From Dyella sp. AtDHG13 (GTDB taxonomy: Bacteria > Pseudomonadota > Gammaproteobacteria > Xanthomonadales > Rhodanobacteraceae), in the NCBI RefSeq assembly GCF_003201105.1, contig NZ_QICJ01000003.1, positions 248,001 to 312,000 on the forward strand: 64,000 bases of DNA. Direction: 5' to 3'. Position numbers and translations under genes: made by a program. The notes under the pieces were generated by a model that made no database searches, was not told the DNA's origin, and saw only the letters and a list, made by a program, of their open reading frames with translations. Every line of letters starts with the position of its first letter. Within the stretch, counting starts at the first letter, position 1. Of this stretch, positions 7,702-16,310 are shown piece by piece.

Positions 7702-8795
7702 ATGTCGCCGAGCACTTCCAGTGGGTTTGCAAGGCGCGTGGCCTCTCGCCGGACGCCGCGCAAATTGCGGCGGTCGGACGCCTGCAGCAAAGTTACGAGG
7801 ATTGGGAAGCCTACGAAGCGATCATCGCGAATCCATTGAAGCGCTTTGTCATTCACCCGGCCACCCCGCAGGGAATCTACATGTGGGGCGGCGTCGGGCG
7901 AGGCAAGACGCTTTTGATGGACTGCTTCTACGAAGTTGCTCCCGTGAAAAAGAAGACTCGGATTCATTTTCACGAGTTCATGCACGACGTACACGGCTCG
8001 CTCGTAGACCTGCAGGGAGAGGCCGAGCCGTTGGATGCGTTGGCACAGCTCCTCGCATCGCGATATCACCTCATTTGCCTGGACGAATTTCATGTGTCGG
8101 ACATTGCCGACGCCATGATTCTTTACCGCCTTCTGCTCAAGCTATTTGAGCATCACGTCCAGATCATCACGACCTCGAACTACCCGCCGGACGACCTCTA
8201 CCGCGATGGTTTGAATCGAGACCGCTTTCTTCCTGCCATTTCGCTATTGAAGGAGCGGCTGCAGGTCATCAACGTCGATGGCGGGATTGACTATCGCGAG
8301 CACATGATGACTCGGTTGAAAACCTACTTCTCGCCGATCGGAGACAGCACAAACGCAGAGCTGGAGCGCATTTTTGAAGCGCTTGCGGAGGCCCCCGACG
8401 ACACCTCGGCATTGAAGGTCGATGGCCGGGAAATAAAGGCCCATAGGCGCGCCAACGACATTGGATGGTTTTCGTTTCAAAGCCTGTGTGAAGGCTTTTA
8501 TTCGCAGAACGACTATCTACAACTTGCCAGTCGCTTCAAAGCCATCATCCTGTCCGAAGTGCCTCAGTTGACGCCTCAAGCTGGCGCTGCCGCTCGCCGA
8601 TTCGTCTGGCTCATCGACGTCCTTTACGACCACAACATCAAATTGATTATGTCGGCGGCTGTTCCACCCAGCCAGCTGTATGAGCAAGGTCCGTTGGCTG
8701 AGGAATTTGCTCGGACCGTCTCAAGAATTGAGGAGATGCAATCGGAATCCTATCTCCACAGCGCCAAACGCCTCGTCAATTTGGCATGGGCGTAA
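7698..8795 (+). CDS. AFG1/ZapE-family ATPase
   Basis: 365 residues. Walker A is GGVGRGKT at 64-71; Walker B is LICLDEFHVSD; the TTSNYPPDDLYRDGLNRDRF stretch is the family signature. ZapE acts at the division site under stress, and the mitochondrial homologue AFG1/LACE1 helps degrade respiratory-complex subunits, so membrane-protein quality control is a plausible role here. The ATG overlaps the stop of the CFA synthase gene, so the two are translationally coupled. The chromosome presumably has its own ZapE; this looks like an accessory, fluoride-induced copy. Confidence 0.9.
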   Translation: MNVAEHFQWVCKARGLSPDAAQIAAVGRLQQSYEDWEAYEAIIANPLKRFVIHPATPQGIYMWGGVGRGKTLLMDCFYEVAPVKKKTRIHFHEFMHDVHGSLVDLQGEAEPLDALAQLLASRYHLICLDEFHVSDIADAMILYRLLLKLFEHHVQIITTSNYPPDDLYRDGLNRDRFLPAISLLKERLQVINVDGGIDYREHMMTRLKTYFSPIGDSTNAELERIFEALAEAPDDTSALKVDGREIKAHRRANDIGWFSFQSLCEGFYSQNDYLQLASRFKAIILSEVPQLTPQAGAAARRFVWLIDVLYDHNIKLIMSAAVPPSQLYEQGPLAEEFARTVSRIEEMQSESYLHSAKRLVNLAWA

Positions 8796-8822
8796 ACCGA
8801 TGAATTGAGACGCCAAACACTT

Positions 8823-10094
8823 ATGCAAAGCCTGCACATCACTGCCATCGATGCAATGGAGATCCTCGACTCCCGCGGCTATCCCACGGTGGAGGCCAGC
8901 GTCGCGTTGTCCAACGGTATGCGATCCACGTCATCGGTACCTTCCGGCACATCCATCGGTGCTCATGAAGCCGTGGAGCTGCGCGATCGCGACCCGCTCC
9001 GATATGCAGGTAGAGGCGTGCAGCAAGCGGTGTCGAACATCCGCGATCTCATTGCACCCGCCTTGTGCGGAATGGACCCAACAGATCAGGAACGCCTGGA
9101 CGAGCGCCTGATCGAATTGGATGGAACTGCAGACAAGGGGCGTCTGGGCGCAAACGCCATGCTTGCGGTTTCGCAGGCATGTGCTCGCGCCGCTGCTCGC
9201 AGTCAACAGTTGCCCCTCTACGCCTATTTGAGCGGCGGACAGGCCACACGCCTGCCAGTGCCGATGGCCAACGTCGTGAATGGCGGAAAGCATGCCGACA
9301 GTGGTCTCGATGTGCAGGAGGTCATGATCGTCCCGCTCGGCGCCCCGAATTTTGCGGAGTCCTTGCGATACGTGGCCGAGACGTTCTACGCCCTGCAACG
9401 GCTGCTGAGCAGCCGTGGCCTCACGGTGGCGGTCGGCGACGAAGGAGGCTTCGCGCCTCTAGTGCGCAGCAATGAGGAGGCGTTCGATTTGGTCATTGAG
9501 GCCATCGAGCGCGCCGGCTACAGGCCCGGGAAAGACATCGCCCTTGCACTCGACGTGGCGGCGAGTTCTTTTCATCAGGACGGCCGCTACAAGCTGTGGC
9601 GCACGGACTATCGCACCAAGACGAGCAGCGAGCTGACCGCAATGTACCGGGCCTGGGTTGCGAAGTACCCGATCGTCTCAATTGAGGACCCGCTGGCCGA
9701 AAGCGACTGGTACGGCTTTCAAGCCCTGACGGCGGAGCTGGGTGAGAGTATCCAGATCGTCGGCGACGACCTCCTTGTGACCAACACCCGCTTCATCGAG
9801 CGCGGTATCGAGGAAAAGGTGTGCAACGCGGCGCTGATCAGGCTCAATCAGATCGGCACGTTGACGGAGGCCGTGAAAGCGATCGAACTGTGCCGGCACG
9901 CGGGGTGGGAGGCCGTGGTCTCACACCGTTCAGGGGAGACGTGCGACAACTTCCTCGCAGACTTCGCTGTCGCGATGGGCAGCAGCCGCATCAAAGCCGG
10001 CTCGATATGCCGCGGCGAGCGGGTCTCCAAGTACAACCGGCTGCTGACAATCGAGCGGGAACTCGGAGCCCGTGCGCGGTTCATCGGTGCATAG
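8823..10094 (+). CDS. enolase paralogue with Lys-to-Arg change at a catalytic position
   Basis: 423 residues, full length. Most enolase active-site residues are visible: Ser41, His157, Glu166, Glu207, the Mg ligands Asp244/Glu288/Asp315, His368-Arg369-Ser370, and Lys391. The exception is Arg340 (AGG at 9840-9842) in AALIRLNQIGTLTEA, where canonical enolases have the catalytic base Lys (yeast Lys345, as in LLLKVNQIGTL). The flexible loop also deviates (SGTSIG for SGASTG), as does DVAASSF for DxAASEF. Fluoride with Mg and phosphate is a classical enolase inhibitor, so a riboswitch-driven spare enolase makes sense, but this variant may be altered in activity. The start at ATG 8823 matches family N-termini; the TTG 18 bases upstream is in frame. 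Confidence 0.92.
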   Translation: MQSLHITAIDAMEILDSRGYPTVEASVALSNGMRSTSSVPSGTSIGAHEAVELRDRDPLRYAGRGVQQAVSNIRDLIAPALCGMDPTDQERLDERLIELDGTADKGRLGANAMLAVSQACARAAARSQQLPLYAYLSGGQATRLPVPMANVVNGGKHADSGLDVQEVMIVPLGAPNFAESLRYVAETFYALQRLLSSRGLTVAVGDEGGFAPLVRSNEEAFDLVIEAIERAGYRPGKDIALALDVAASSFHQDGRYKLWRTDYRTKTSSELTAMYRAWVAKYPIVSIEDPLAESDWYGFQALTAELGESIQIVGDDLLVTNTRFIERGIEEKVCNAALIRLNQIGTLTEAVKAIELCRHAGWEAVVSHRSGETCDNFLADFAVAMGSSRIKAGSICRGERVSKYNRLLTIERELGARARFIGA

Positions 10095-10101
10095 AACAAT
10101 C

Positions 10102-11691
10102 ATGGACGCCACCGCTAGCTCAACTCTTCCACGCGCCCGTGAGGTCGATCGCGGCCTGGACAAGGCAATCCCGTTTGAGAGCATCCTGGGCGAAGGCGCC
10201 AGCGTGCACACGGCGGAGCAGCCAGACTGCTTTCACGACCTCGGCTTGGACCAGATCGTAGAGGCCGTCGTCTCGCCTTGGAAGGACTACGACCTCGGAG
10301 GGTTCTTTCACGCCAGTCTCTCCTCTGAGGACGCCATCGTGTACCGGCAGGAGGTGATGCGTGACCTCGAACAGCCGGACATCATGGCCGCCTTGCGCGG
10401 CTTTACCGATCGCCTCGTGGGCATGCGCCAACAACTGCCCCTGGCGACCAAAAGCTATAACGAACACGAGCGCAACCGCTGGCATCTTGGTGCGGTCCAA
10501 CGCTATGGCGAGGCCATCACGACGTTGAGGCAGGAGTTGACCTCGCTGCTTCTGCGTTCGCGCGGGCTGCGACGCTGGCGCGAGTACATCGAGCGCTACT
10601 CACAGTCCTCGTCCTTCACGCGGTTGATGGAACAGGCGGCATGGTTGGAGCGCGATCTGGCAGCCATCACCTATACCGTCACGATCGAAGGCGCCGACGT
10701 CTCGGTCCGTCGTTATGCCGACGAGCCGGACTACACCGCCGAGATCGAGCAGACATTCGCGAAATTCCGGCGAGGCGCGGTGAAGGACTACCTAGCCAAG
10801 CTGCCCGTCACTGTGGGGCTCAACCACATCGAGGCCCAGGTACTGGATTGCGTCGCCCGGCTGAACCCAGAGGTGTTCGGCGCACTGTCGATATTCCGCC
10901 AAGAGCACCAGGTCTTCGTTGATCCGCAGGTGGAGCGCTTCGACCGTGAGATCCACTTCTACATAGGCTGGCTCGACTTCATCGCCCCATTTAAACGTGC
11001 GGGCCTGGCGTTCGACTATCCCGACGTGTCGAACGCAACGAAGGACATCGAGGTGCACTCGGGCTTCGATCTGGCCCTGGGCCGCCGCCTGCTTGGGGAA
11101 CAGCAGTCCATCGTCTGCAATGACTTCAATCTTCATGGCGAGGAAAGGATGATCGTCATCACCGGCCCGAACCAAGGTGGCAAGACGACCTTCGCGCGCA
11201 TGTTCGGCCAGCTTCACTGGCTCGCCTGTATCGGCTGCTCGGTGCCGGCCGCGCAGGCCCAGCTGTTTCTCTTCGATCGAATGTTCTCTCACTTCGAGCG
11301 CGAAGAAGACATTCGCAATCTGCGCGGCAAGCTGCATGACGATCTGGTGCGCATGCACCACATCCTGGCCCAGACGACGCCGCGCTCGATCGTGGTGATC
11401 AACGAGATTTTTTCGTCGACCACGCTGGAAGACGCCTTGTACCTTGGGGACGAAGTGCTCAAGCGGCTCGCCCTGCTCGACGCCATCACGGTCTGCGTGA
11501 CCTTCCTCGACGAGCTTGCCAGCTTCTCGCCTTCGGTGGTGAGCATGGTTGCCGCGATCGATCCGGTAGACCCGACGGCGCGCAGCTTTAGGCTCGAACG
11601 GCGGCCGGCTGACGGCCTGGCGCATGCCCTGGCCATCGCCGAGAAATACCACGTCACCGGCGACTGGCTGAAGAAACGGATACCGCCATGA
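10102..11691 (+). CDS. MutS-like ATPase, first of a pair
   Basis: 529 residues. The C-terminal ABC-type ATPase domain of MutS is clear: Walker A TGPNQGGKTT near 354-363 and Walker B region VVINEIFSSTTLEDAL near 431. The N-terminal part is a helical MutS core/lever; no mismatch-recognition domain with a Phe-x-Glu is seen, and the protein is about 60 percent of MutS length. It lies eight bases after enolase and overlaps the next gene. MutS-like ATPases are known companions of fluoride riboswitches, but their substrate is not known. I propose a heterodimer with the following protein. Confidence 0.85.
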   Translation: MDATASSTLPRAREVDRGLDKAIPFESILGEGASVHTAEQPDCFHDLGLDQIVEAVVSPWKDYDLGGFFHASLSSEDAIVYRQEVMRDLEQPDIMAALRGFTDRLVGMRQQLPLATKSYNEHERNRWHLGAVQRYGEAITTLRQELTSLLLRSRGLRRWREYIERYSQSSSFTRLMEQAAWLERDLAAITYTVTIEGADVSVRRYADEPDYTAEIEQTFAKFRRGAVKDYLAKLPVTVGLNHIEAQVLDCVARLNPEVFGALSIFRQEHQVFVDPQVERFDREIHFYIGWLDFIAPFKRAGLAFDYPDVSNATKDIEVHSGFDLALGRRLLGEQQSIVCNDFNLHGEERMIVITGPNQGGKTTFARMFGQLHWLACIGCSVPAAQAQLFLFDRMFSHFEREEDIRNLRGKLHDDLVRMHHILAQTTPRSIVVINEIFSSTTLEDALYLGDEVLKRLALLDAITVCVTFLDELASFSPSVVSMVAAIDPVDPTARSFRLERRPADGLAHALAIAEKYHVTGDWLKKRIPP

Positions 11692-13196
11692 AAGCCTTGT
11701 TGATGCACCCGGATCGCGACTTCGACGGCGACCGACCGGTCCCGGTGAATGCCGCTACGCTCTCGCAGGACCTCGAACTGTCCACCTTGTGGACGGCCAT
11801 GGCGGGTGACGACGATTTTCTGCTCGACATCGCGCGCAAGGCGACCTTGCTGGCGCTGGATACTGACGCGGCAACTGTGCGGCATCGCCAACAGGCGCTC
11901 ATGGACGCGCTTGCTCATCCGACCGAACTGCGCGCGCTCTACGCCCTGGCAGTCGAGACGATCGAAGGCCGCAAGAAGCACTGGTTCGGCAGTTTCATGA
12001 ACTACCCGAGCGGTGTTCTCCACAGTTCGGTCGACCTGATGCAGTTCTTGGTCGGCATGCTGCGAAAGCTGCGGACCTTCGCGGAGCGCGAGGGCGCGAC
12101 GTTCGGGTCGCCGGGATTCAGCGCGCTCTTTGCCATGCTGCGGGCCGAATTCGCCGACGACTACCTTGCTACTGTGCAGCGTCACCTGAAGACGTTGAAG
12201 TTCGACGGTGGAGTGCTTATCAGCGCATCGCTCGGACGCGGTAACGAAGGCATCCACCACGTGCTGCGCCTGCCGCCCGAGAAGCGTCCGTTCTGGCAAC
12301 GGTGGCTCCGCAGAGGGCCGCCGGAATTCGGGTTCCACCTGCACGAGCGGGACGAGGCCGGTGCTCGCTTCCTCAGCGAACTTCAGGATCGCGGCGTCAA
12401 CCTGGTGTCCAACGCGCTCGCGCAGTCTTGCGATCACGTCCTGAGCTTCTTCCAGATGCTGCGCACCGAGTTGGCGTTCTACGTGGCCTGCCTCAACCTG
12501 CACGAGAAGCTGGCCGCCGCCCAGGCCCCGTGGTGCTTGCCCGGCATGGCCGAGCCGGGCGCGTTGCAGTTTGCTTGCAAGGACCTTCGCGACGCCTGCT
12601 TGGTTCTCAAGATGGGCGCAGCCGTCGTTGGCAATGCCGTTGAAGCCGAGGGTCGCGGCCTCATCGTCGTGACGGGTGCGAACCAAGGGGGCAAGTCCAG
12701 CTTTCTGCGGGCCTACGGTGTCGCGCAGTTGATGATGCAGGCCGGGATGTTCGTCTGCGCCGAGGCATATGTCGGTGAGCGCTGCACCGGCCTCTTCACG
12801 CACTACAAGCGAGAAGAGGACGCTTCGCTCAAGAGCGGCAAGCTGGACGAGGAGCTGGCGCGGCTGAACGATATTGCCGATGCCATCCGGCCAGGCGGCC
12901 TGTTCCTGTCCAACGAATCCTTCGCCTCAACCAACGAGCGCGAGGGGTCGGAGATCGCACGCCAAACGGTGAGCGCGCTGCGCGAGCGGCGCATCATGGT
13001 CGTCGCCGTCACGCACCTGTTCGACTTTGCGCACCGGCTCGCGGCCGAGCACCGGGCAGATACGTTGTTCCTGCGTGCCGAACGACGAGAGGACGGGTCC
13101 CGCTCCTTCAAGTTGGTCGTAGGTGAGGCGCTATCGACCAGCTTTGGTCAGGATCTCTATGCGCAGGTGTTCGGCACGGCGGCGGTACCAGGCTGA
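11688..13196 (+). CDS. MutS-like ATPase, second of a pair
   Basis: 502 residues. Walker A VTGANQGGKSS near 327-337 and LFLSNESFASTNEREG near 404 mark the MutS-type ATPase domain; HYKREEDASLKSGKLDEEL corresponds to the conserved segment between them. As in its neighbour, the mismatch-binding domain is absent. The ATG overlaps the upstream stop (ATGA). The two proteins share the ATPase layout but differ elsewhere, so this is an old pair rather than a fresh duplication. It ends the riboswitch 2 operon, 35 bp from the end of the convergent ChrB-N gene. Confidence 0.85.
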   Translation: MKALLMHPDRDFDGDRPVPVNAATLSQDLELSTLWTAMAGDDDFLLDIARKATLLALDTDAATVRHRQQALMDALAHPTELRALYALAVETIEGRKKHWFGSFMNYPSGVLHSSVDLMQFLVGMLRKLRTFAEREGATFGSPGFSALFAMLRAEFADDYLATVQRHLKTLKFDGGVLISASLGRGNEGIHHVLRLPPEKRPFWQRWLRRGPPEFGFHLHERDEAGARFLSELQDRGVNLVSNALAQSCDHVLSFFQMLRTELAFYVACLNLHEKLAAAQAPWCLPGMAEPGALQFACKDLRDACLVLKMGAAVVGNAVEAEGRGLIVVTGANQGGKSSFLRAYGVAQLMMQAGMFVCAEAYVGERCTGLFTHYKREEDASLKSGKLDEELARLNDIADAIRPGGLFLSNESFASTNEREGSEIARQTVSALRERRIMVVAVTHLFDFAHRLAAEHRADTLFLRAERREDGSRSFKLVVGEALSTSFGQDLYAQVFGTAAVPG

Positions 13197-13230
13197 CCTA
13201 CCGCTTTTGTGAGGAAAGCGCGGCGGAAGA

Positions 13231-13869
13231 TCACGTCTTCTTCCGAGTCGTTTTGCGAGGGGCCTTCTTGGCCGCGGGCGGCGCATTGACACCGATGCGC
13301 GGATTGCCCTTCAACGGCGCCTTCGAGTTCTGCTCGCGTTCAAAGACCTCGGCCGCATAGGCATCGAGCAACGATTCGCACTCCGCCAGCTGCTTTTCGG
13401 CGGTTTCACGCGCCGGCGCACCGTAGAAATCCAGGGTCTTGATGCGCTCCAGCCAGTTCTTCAGCTTCTTGAGGTCTTCGTCGTTTTCCTTGAGTTCCGC
13501 AAAGGTGTAGTGGTCCGCATCGACTTCCTTCGCGACCTCCTTCTTGTAGTCGGCGCACTTGTCCAGGAATTCCTCATAGTCCTGTTCCCGGTCCTTCTTG
13601 AAGTAGGCGACGACACGCTCCTCCTGCTTGGGGTCAAGCGCCAGCGTCTCGAAGATGACGGCGTCTCCGCCACCACGCTCGATCTCGCTTTGGACCATGC
13701 GTAATTGACGCTGGTGCTCGGTGGTTGCCGGCAGCACGCAGATGCTGTTCTGGATATAGACCGCCCCCAGGCTGCGGATACGCCGCCAGATGGCCACGCG
13801 CACCTTTGACGGTTCACTCGGAACCTTGTAGGTCAGAAGGAGCCAAGCGGACGTCGTCGTTTGCATCAT
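13231..13869 (-). CDS. ChrB N-terminal-domain protein
   Basis: 212 residues. The first ~110 residues (SAWLLLTYKVPSEPSKVR.AIWRRIRSLGAVYIQNS) match the ChrB N-terminal domain found in chromate-operon proteins and stress operons. The rest is charged and helical, and the tail is Lys/Arg/Pro rich (KKAPRKTTRKKT), suggesting nucleic-acid contact. The rhodanese-like C-terminal domain of ChrB is absent. It may be read through from the riboswitch 4 operon, but a 129-bp gap separates it from usp, so it may have its own promoter. Start is one of two adjacent ATGs. Confidence 0.75.
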   Translation of the reverse strand: MMQTTTSAWLLLTYKVPSEPSKVRVAIWRRIRSLGAVYIQNSICVLPATTEHQRQLRMVQSEIERGGGDAVIFETLALDPKQEERVVAYFKKDREQDYEEFLDKCADYKKEVAKEVDADHYTFAELKENDEDLKKLKNWLERIKTLDFYGAPARETAEKQLAECESLLDAYAAEVFEREQNSKAPLKGNPRIGVNAPPAAKKAPRKTTRKKT

Positions 13870-13998
13870 TCACCATGTAGCGACCGTTACACAAAGTTTG
13901 TATGGTACCGGGTTACGGCGTCGGAGGCACGCCCGCGCTACAGCGGTGGAAACGCTCTCGGCGGCACGTGACATGCGGCCGAGGAGCACTGGAAGGCC

Positions 13999-14436
13999 TC
14001 ATGCAGGCGATGGACTGCTCTGCCGCACGATGGTGACCGCGCAGGGCGCGTAGGCCACGACCTGACGCGCAATCGAGCCGATCAGCCAGCGCTCGAACAG
14101 CGTGTGTCCGCGGTGGCCAACGACGATGTGGTCGATGCGGTGCTGCTCCGCATAACGCACCAGTTGCTCTGCGGGATGGCCGACGACGAGCTGGGCTTGT
14201 GCGCTCAGGCCATCGTTGGCTAGGCGCACTCTCAGCGCCGAGAGGACGTGGTGGTAGCGGCGCTGCGCATCCTCGATGGCAGCTTCCGCCTCCACTTCGT
14301 CACCGAACTCCGGGGGGCGTGCCACGACCAGCACGTGTAGTTCGGCGCCGTAGCGCTTTGCCAGGTCGACGGCGAAGCCGTATGCCTGGTCGGCGGATGC
14401 CGACCCGTCATGCCCAAGTAGGATCTTGTGGATCAT
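13999..14436 (-). CDS. universal stress protein, UspA family (copy 2)
   Basis: 145 residues. It begins KILLGHDGS and has the Usp nucleotide loop VVGHRGHTLFERWLIGSIARQVV near residues 108-130, close to the G-x2-G-x9-G(S) pattern. It overlaps the antiporter gene by four bases at its start (ATG/TGA), so the two are translationally coupled. Together with the DUF190 and CPA2 genes it forms the riboswitch 4 operon. It is clearly different in sequence from the Usp at 4303-4707, so these are independent members rather than a local duplication. Confidence 0.88.
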   Translation of the reverse strand: MIHKILLGHDGSASADQAYGFAVDLAKRYGAELHVLVVARPPEFGDEVEAEAAIEDAQRRYHHVLSALRVRLANDGLSAQAQLVVGHPAEQLVRYAEQHRIDHIVVGHRGHTLFERWLIGSIARQVVAYAPCAVTIVRQSSPSPA

Positions 14437-15653
14437 GATGCTCTCCTCACAGGAGCGCCGCTCCCTTCACCGATGGCGGCGGCTTCATCGGGCTGCGCCG
14501 GAACCTTGTCGATCAAGTGGCGCGGCAGGAAGAAGGCGTTGGCGACGAGCGTCGGCACTACGGCGCTCAGGATGACCGTCGCCACCAGGGCCGAATACTG
14601 TGCCTGGGTGATGACGTTGTGCGATAGGCCGAACAGCGCCGCGATCGTGCCGAAGGTCAATCCTGTGGACATGAGCATGGTCGTATAGGCGGCCTCGCCG
14701 CGCGGCGCCTTGTAGGCGCGTGTGACCGGATAGACACCGACGATCTTTGTGACCATCTTGGCGACGAGCAGCACCAGCATCGCCGCAGGCGCTGCCACGA
14801 GTGCGGGGATGGACACCAGCGAACCGGCACGAATGAAATAGAACGGGGTCAGCAAACCAAAGGTCAGCGTGCGCAGGCGCCGGACCAGCACATGGTCCTT
14901 GCCGACGGTGCCCGCCAGCACCATGCCGATCAGGTAAGCAGGCAGCACGGCTTCGCTTTCTGCCCAGGTGGCGAGTGCGCCCATGCCGAATAGGCACAAC
15001 ATCAAAAACTTTGCTTCCAGCTCTGACGGCCGACCACCGAAACGGCGGAAGAACCACGGCGTAATGATGGGCAAAACAATGAAGACGACCACGCCGGCCC
15101 CTAGGAAGATCAGGGTGCGCATGCTGAATGGCGCGAACAGCAGGCCGAGGGCGACGACGGTAGCCAGGTCCGTCACGAAGCAGGCGGCCAGGACCGTCTT
15201 GCCGTAGTTCGTCTGATTGAGTCCGAACTCCAGCATGACCGCGTACACAACGGCGACGGAGGTAGTGGACATCGCGATGCCTGCGAGCCAGCTTGCCTGA
15301 CCCGACCAACCGAGCGCGAACCGGGCAATGGCGGCACAGCCGAGAAATGGCACCAGGAAGCTGATGAAGCCGACAGCGCAGGCCTCCTTCCACTGCCGCT
15401 TGAAGACCACCGGGTCCAATTCCGCGCCGGCCAGAAAGGTCAGCACGATGGCACCGGCCCCGGCGAGGAACTTGAGCCAGGAGGCATCGCCTGCCAGGAT
15501 CGTGCTTCCGAGCAGCGCGCCGATGATCAACTGCGCAATCGTGCCGACGACGATTTCCGAGAGCGCTGTGGCTACCTTCAGCCAGATCGACAACAGTGTG
15601 GCGATCAATGCCAGTCCTAGCCAGAGCGCGGCCTGAGCCCAGATTTCGGTCAT
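14433..15653 (-). CDS. CPA2-type cation:proton antiporter
   Basis: 406 residues, about 11-12 hydrophobic segments. Family features include the first gate region LTFLAGAELDP, MSTTSVAVVYAVM, and FVTDLATV with the conserved core Asp; the classical DD of NhaA is replaced by Thr-Asp as in Kef/CPA2 proteins. No C-terminal TrkA-N/RCK domain is present, so regulation may come from the DUF190 and Usp partners on both sides. It would exchange Na+ or K+ for protons in the inner membrane. Na+/H+ antiporters under fluoride riboswitch control are known from other bacteria. Coupled by overlaps to both neighbours. Confidence 0.9.
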   Translation of the reverse strand: MTEIWAQAALWLGLALIATLLSIWLKVATALSEIVVGTIAQLIIGALLGSTILAGDASWLKFLAGAGAIVLTFLAGAELDPVVFKRQWKEACAVGFISFLVPFLGCAAIARFALGWSGQASWLAGIAMSTTSVAVVYAVMLEFGLNQTNYGKTVLAACFVTDLATVVALGLLFAPFSMRTLIFLGAGVVVFIVLPIITPWFFRRFGGRPSELEAKFLMLCLFGMGALATWAESEAVLPAYLIGMVLAGTVGKDHVLVRRLRTLTFGLLTPFYFIRAGSLVSIPALVAAPAAMLVLLVAKMVTKIVGVYPVTRAYKAPRGEAAYTTMLMSTGLTFGTIAALFGLSHNVITQAQYSALVATVILSAVVPTLVANAFFLPRHLIDKVPAQPDEAAAIGEGSGAPVRRAS

Positions 15654-16018
15654 GGTGAGCCTTCCTTGGGCAACACACCGCCGTTCGTGGGGTCGCCTTG
15701 TTTTGGGTTGATGACGCCGAAAACCGCGGGAATGCGTGCGTAGAACACGCGCACGTTTTCCTTCCGCAGCAGCGCGAGCAGCTGGTCCACCTCGTCGTCG
15801 GTGACGATGAACTCGACCTCCACGGTCAAGGTGCCGGCCAGCTCGAAGAAGTGATCTTCATGAAGGACGTGGTGGCTGCCGAAGCCGGCCATTGCCCGGA
15901 AGGCGGACCCGCCTCGGATGCCCAGCTTGTTCGCCTGTTGCAGGAGCCACTCCCACAGCAGCGTGCGATGGATGCGCTGATCCTCGTGGACGTAGAAGCG
16001 CAGGAAGCAGCCATTCAT
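15650..16018 (-). CDS. DUF190 family protein (copy 2)
   Basis: 122 residues. It has the same pattern as the copy at 3941-4291: LRFYVHEDQ, WLLQQANKLGIRGGSAFRAMAGFG and HEDHFFELAGTLTVEVEF. It is the first gene behind riboswitch 4 and overlaps the antiporter gene by four bases, an arrangement that suggests it acts on the antiporter. A moderate Shine-Dalgarno (GGAG) lies nine bases before ATG. Leader from the riboswitch terminator to this start is ~165 bp and contains no other gene I can support. Confidence 0.88.
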   Translation of the reverse strand: MNGCFLRFYVHEDQRIHRTLLWEWLLQQANKLGIRGGSAFRAMAGFGSHHVLHEDHFFELAGTLTVEVEFIVTDDEVDQLLALLRKENVRVFYARIPAVFGVINPKQGDPTNGGVLPKEGSP

Positions 16019-16185
16019 GGCCGCAGCTCCGGGCAGCCCAGGAATGCGAGCGCACTCCTCGAGCCTGGAGGGGGCTCATCGCTCGCGGTCGCAATCGCGA
16101 GCCCTGGAAAGCGTGACGATTCGTTCACTTCCGGCTCCTTCAGAACATGGAGCGGGTGGGCATTGGTCGAACCGGAAAGAAAAAT

Positions 16186-16262
16186 GCCTACCGCGCTCAC
16201 GTTGAGCTTGGTAGGCATCATCAGCCCTTCGGAGGGCGGTTAGAGGAGGTATGCCATCTCCT
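16186..16262 (-). promoter_or_regulatory. fluoride riboswitch 4 with clear terminator platform
   Basis: On the - strand: AGGAGATGGCATACCTCCT, CTAACCGCCC, GGGCTGATGATGCCTACC. The conserved GCCTACC (16216-16210) is also the 5' arm of a perfect terminator: it pairs with GGTAGGC (16192-16186) around a small AGCTCAACGTGAGC-type inner stem, followed by ATTTTTCTTT. This is a textbook fluoride-off terminator and the clearest expression platform of the four copies in the window. It controls DUF190, CPA2 and Usp. Confidence 0.95.
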
Positions 16263-16310
16263 GTGATCCATTCTAGCGAATACCCCTCGGAGCGGCAACT
16301 TCGGGGCGTG

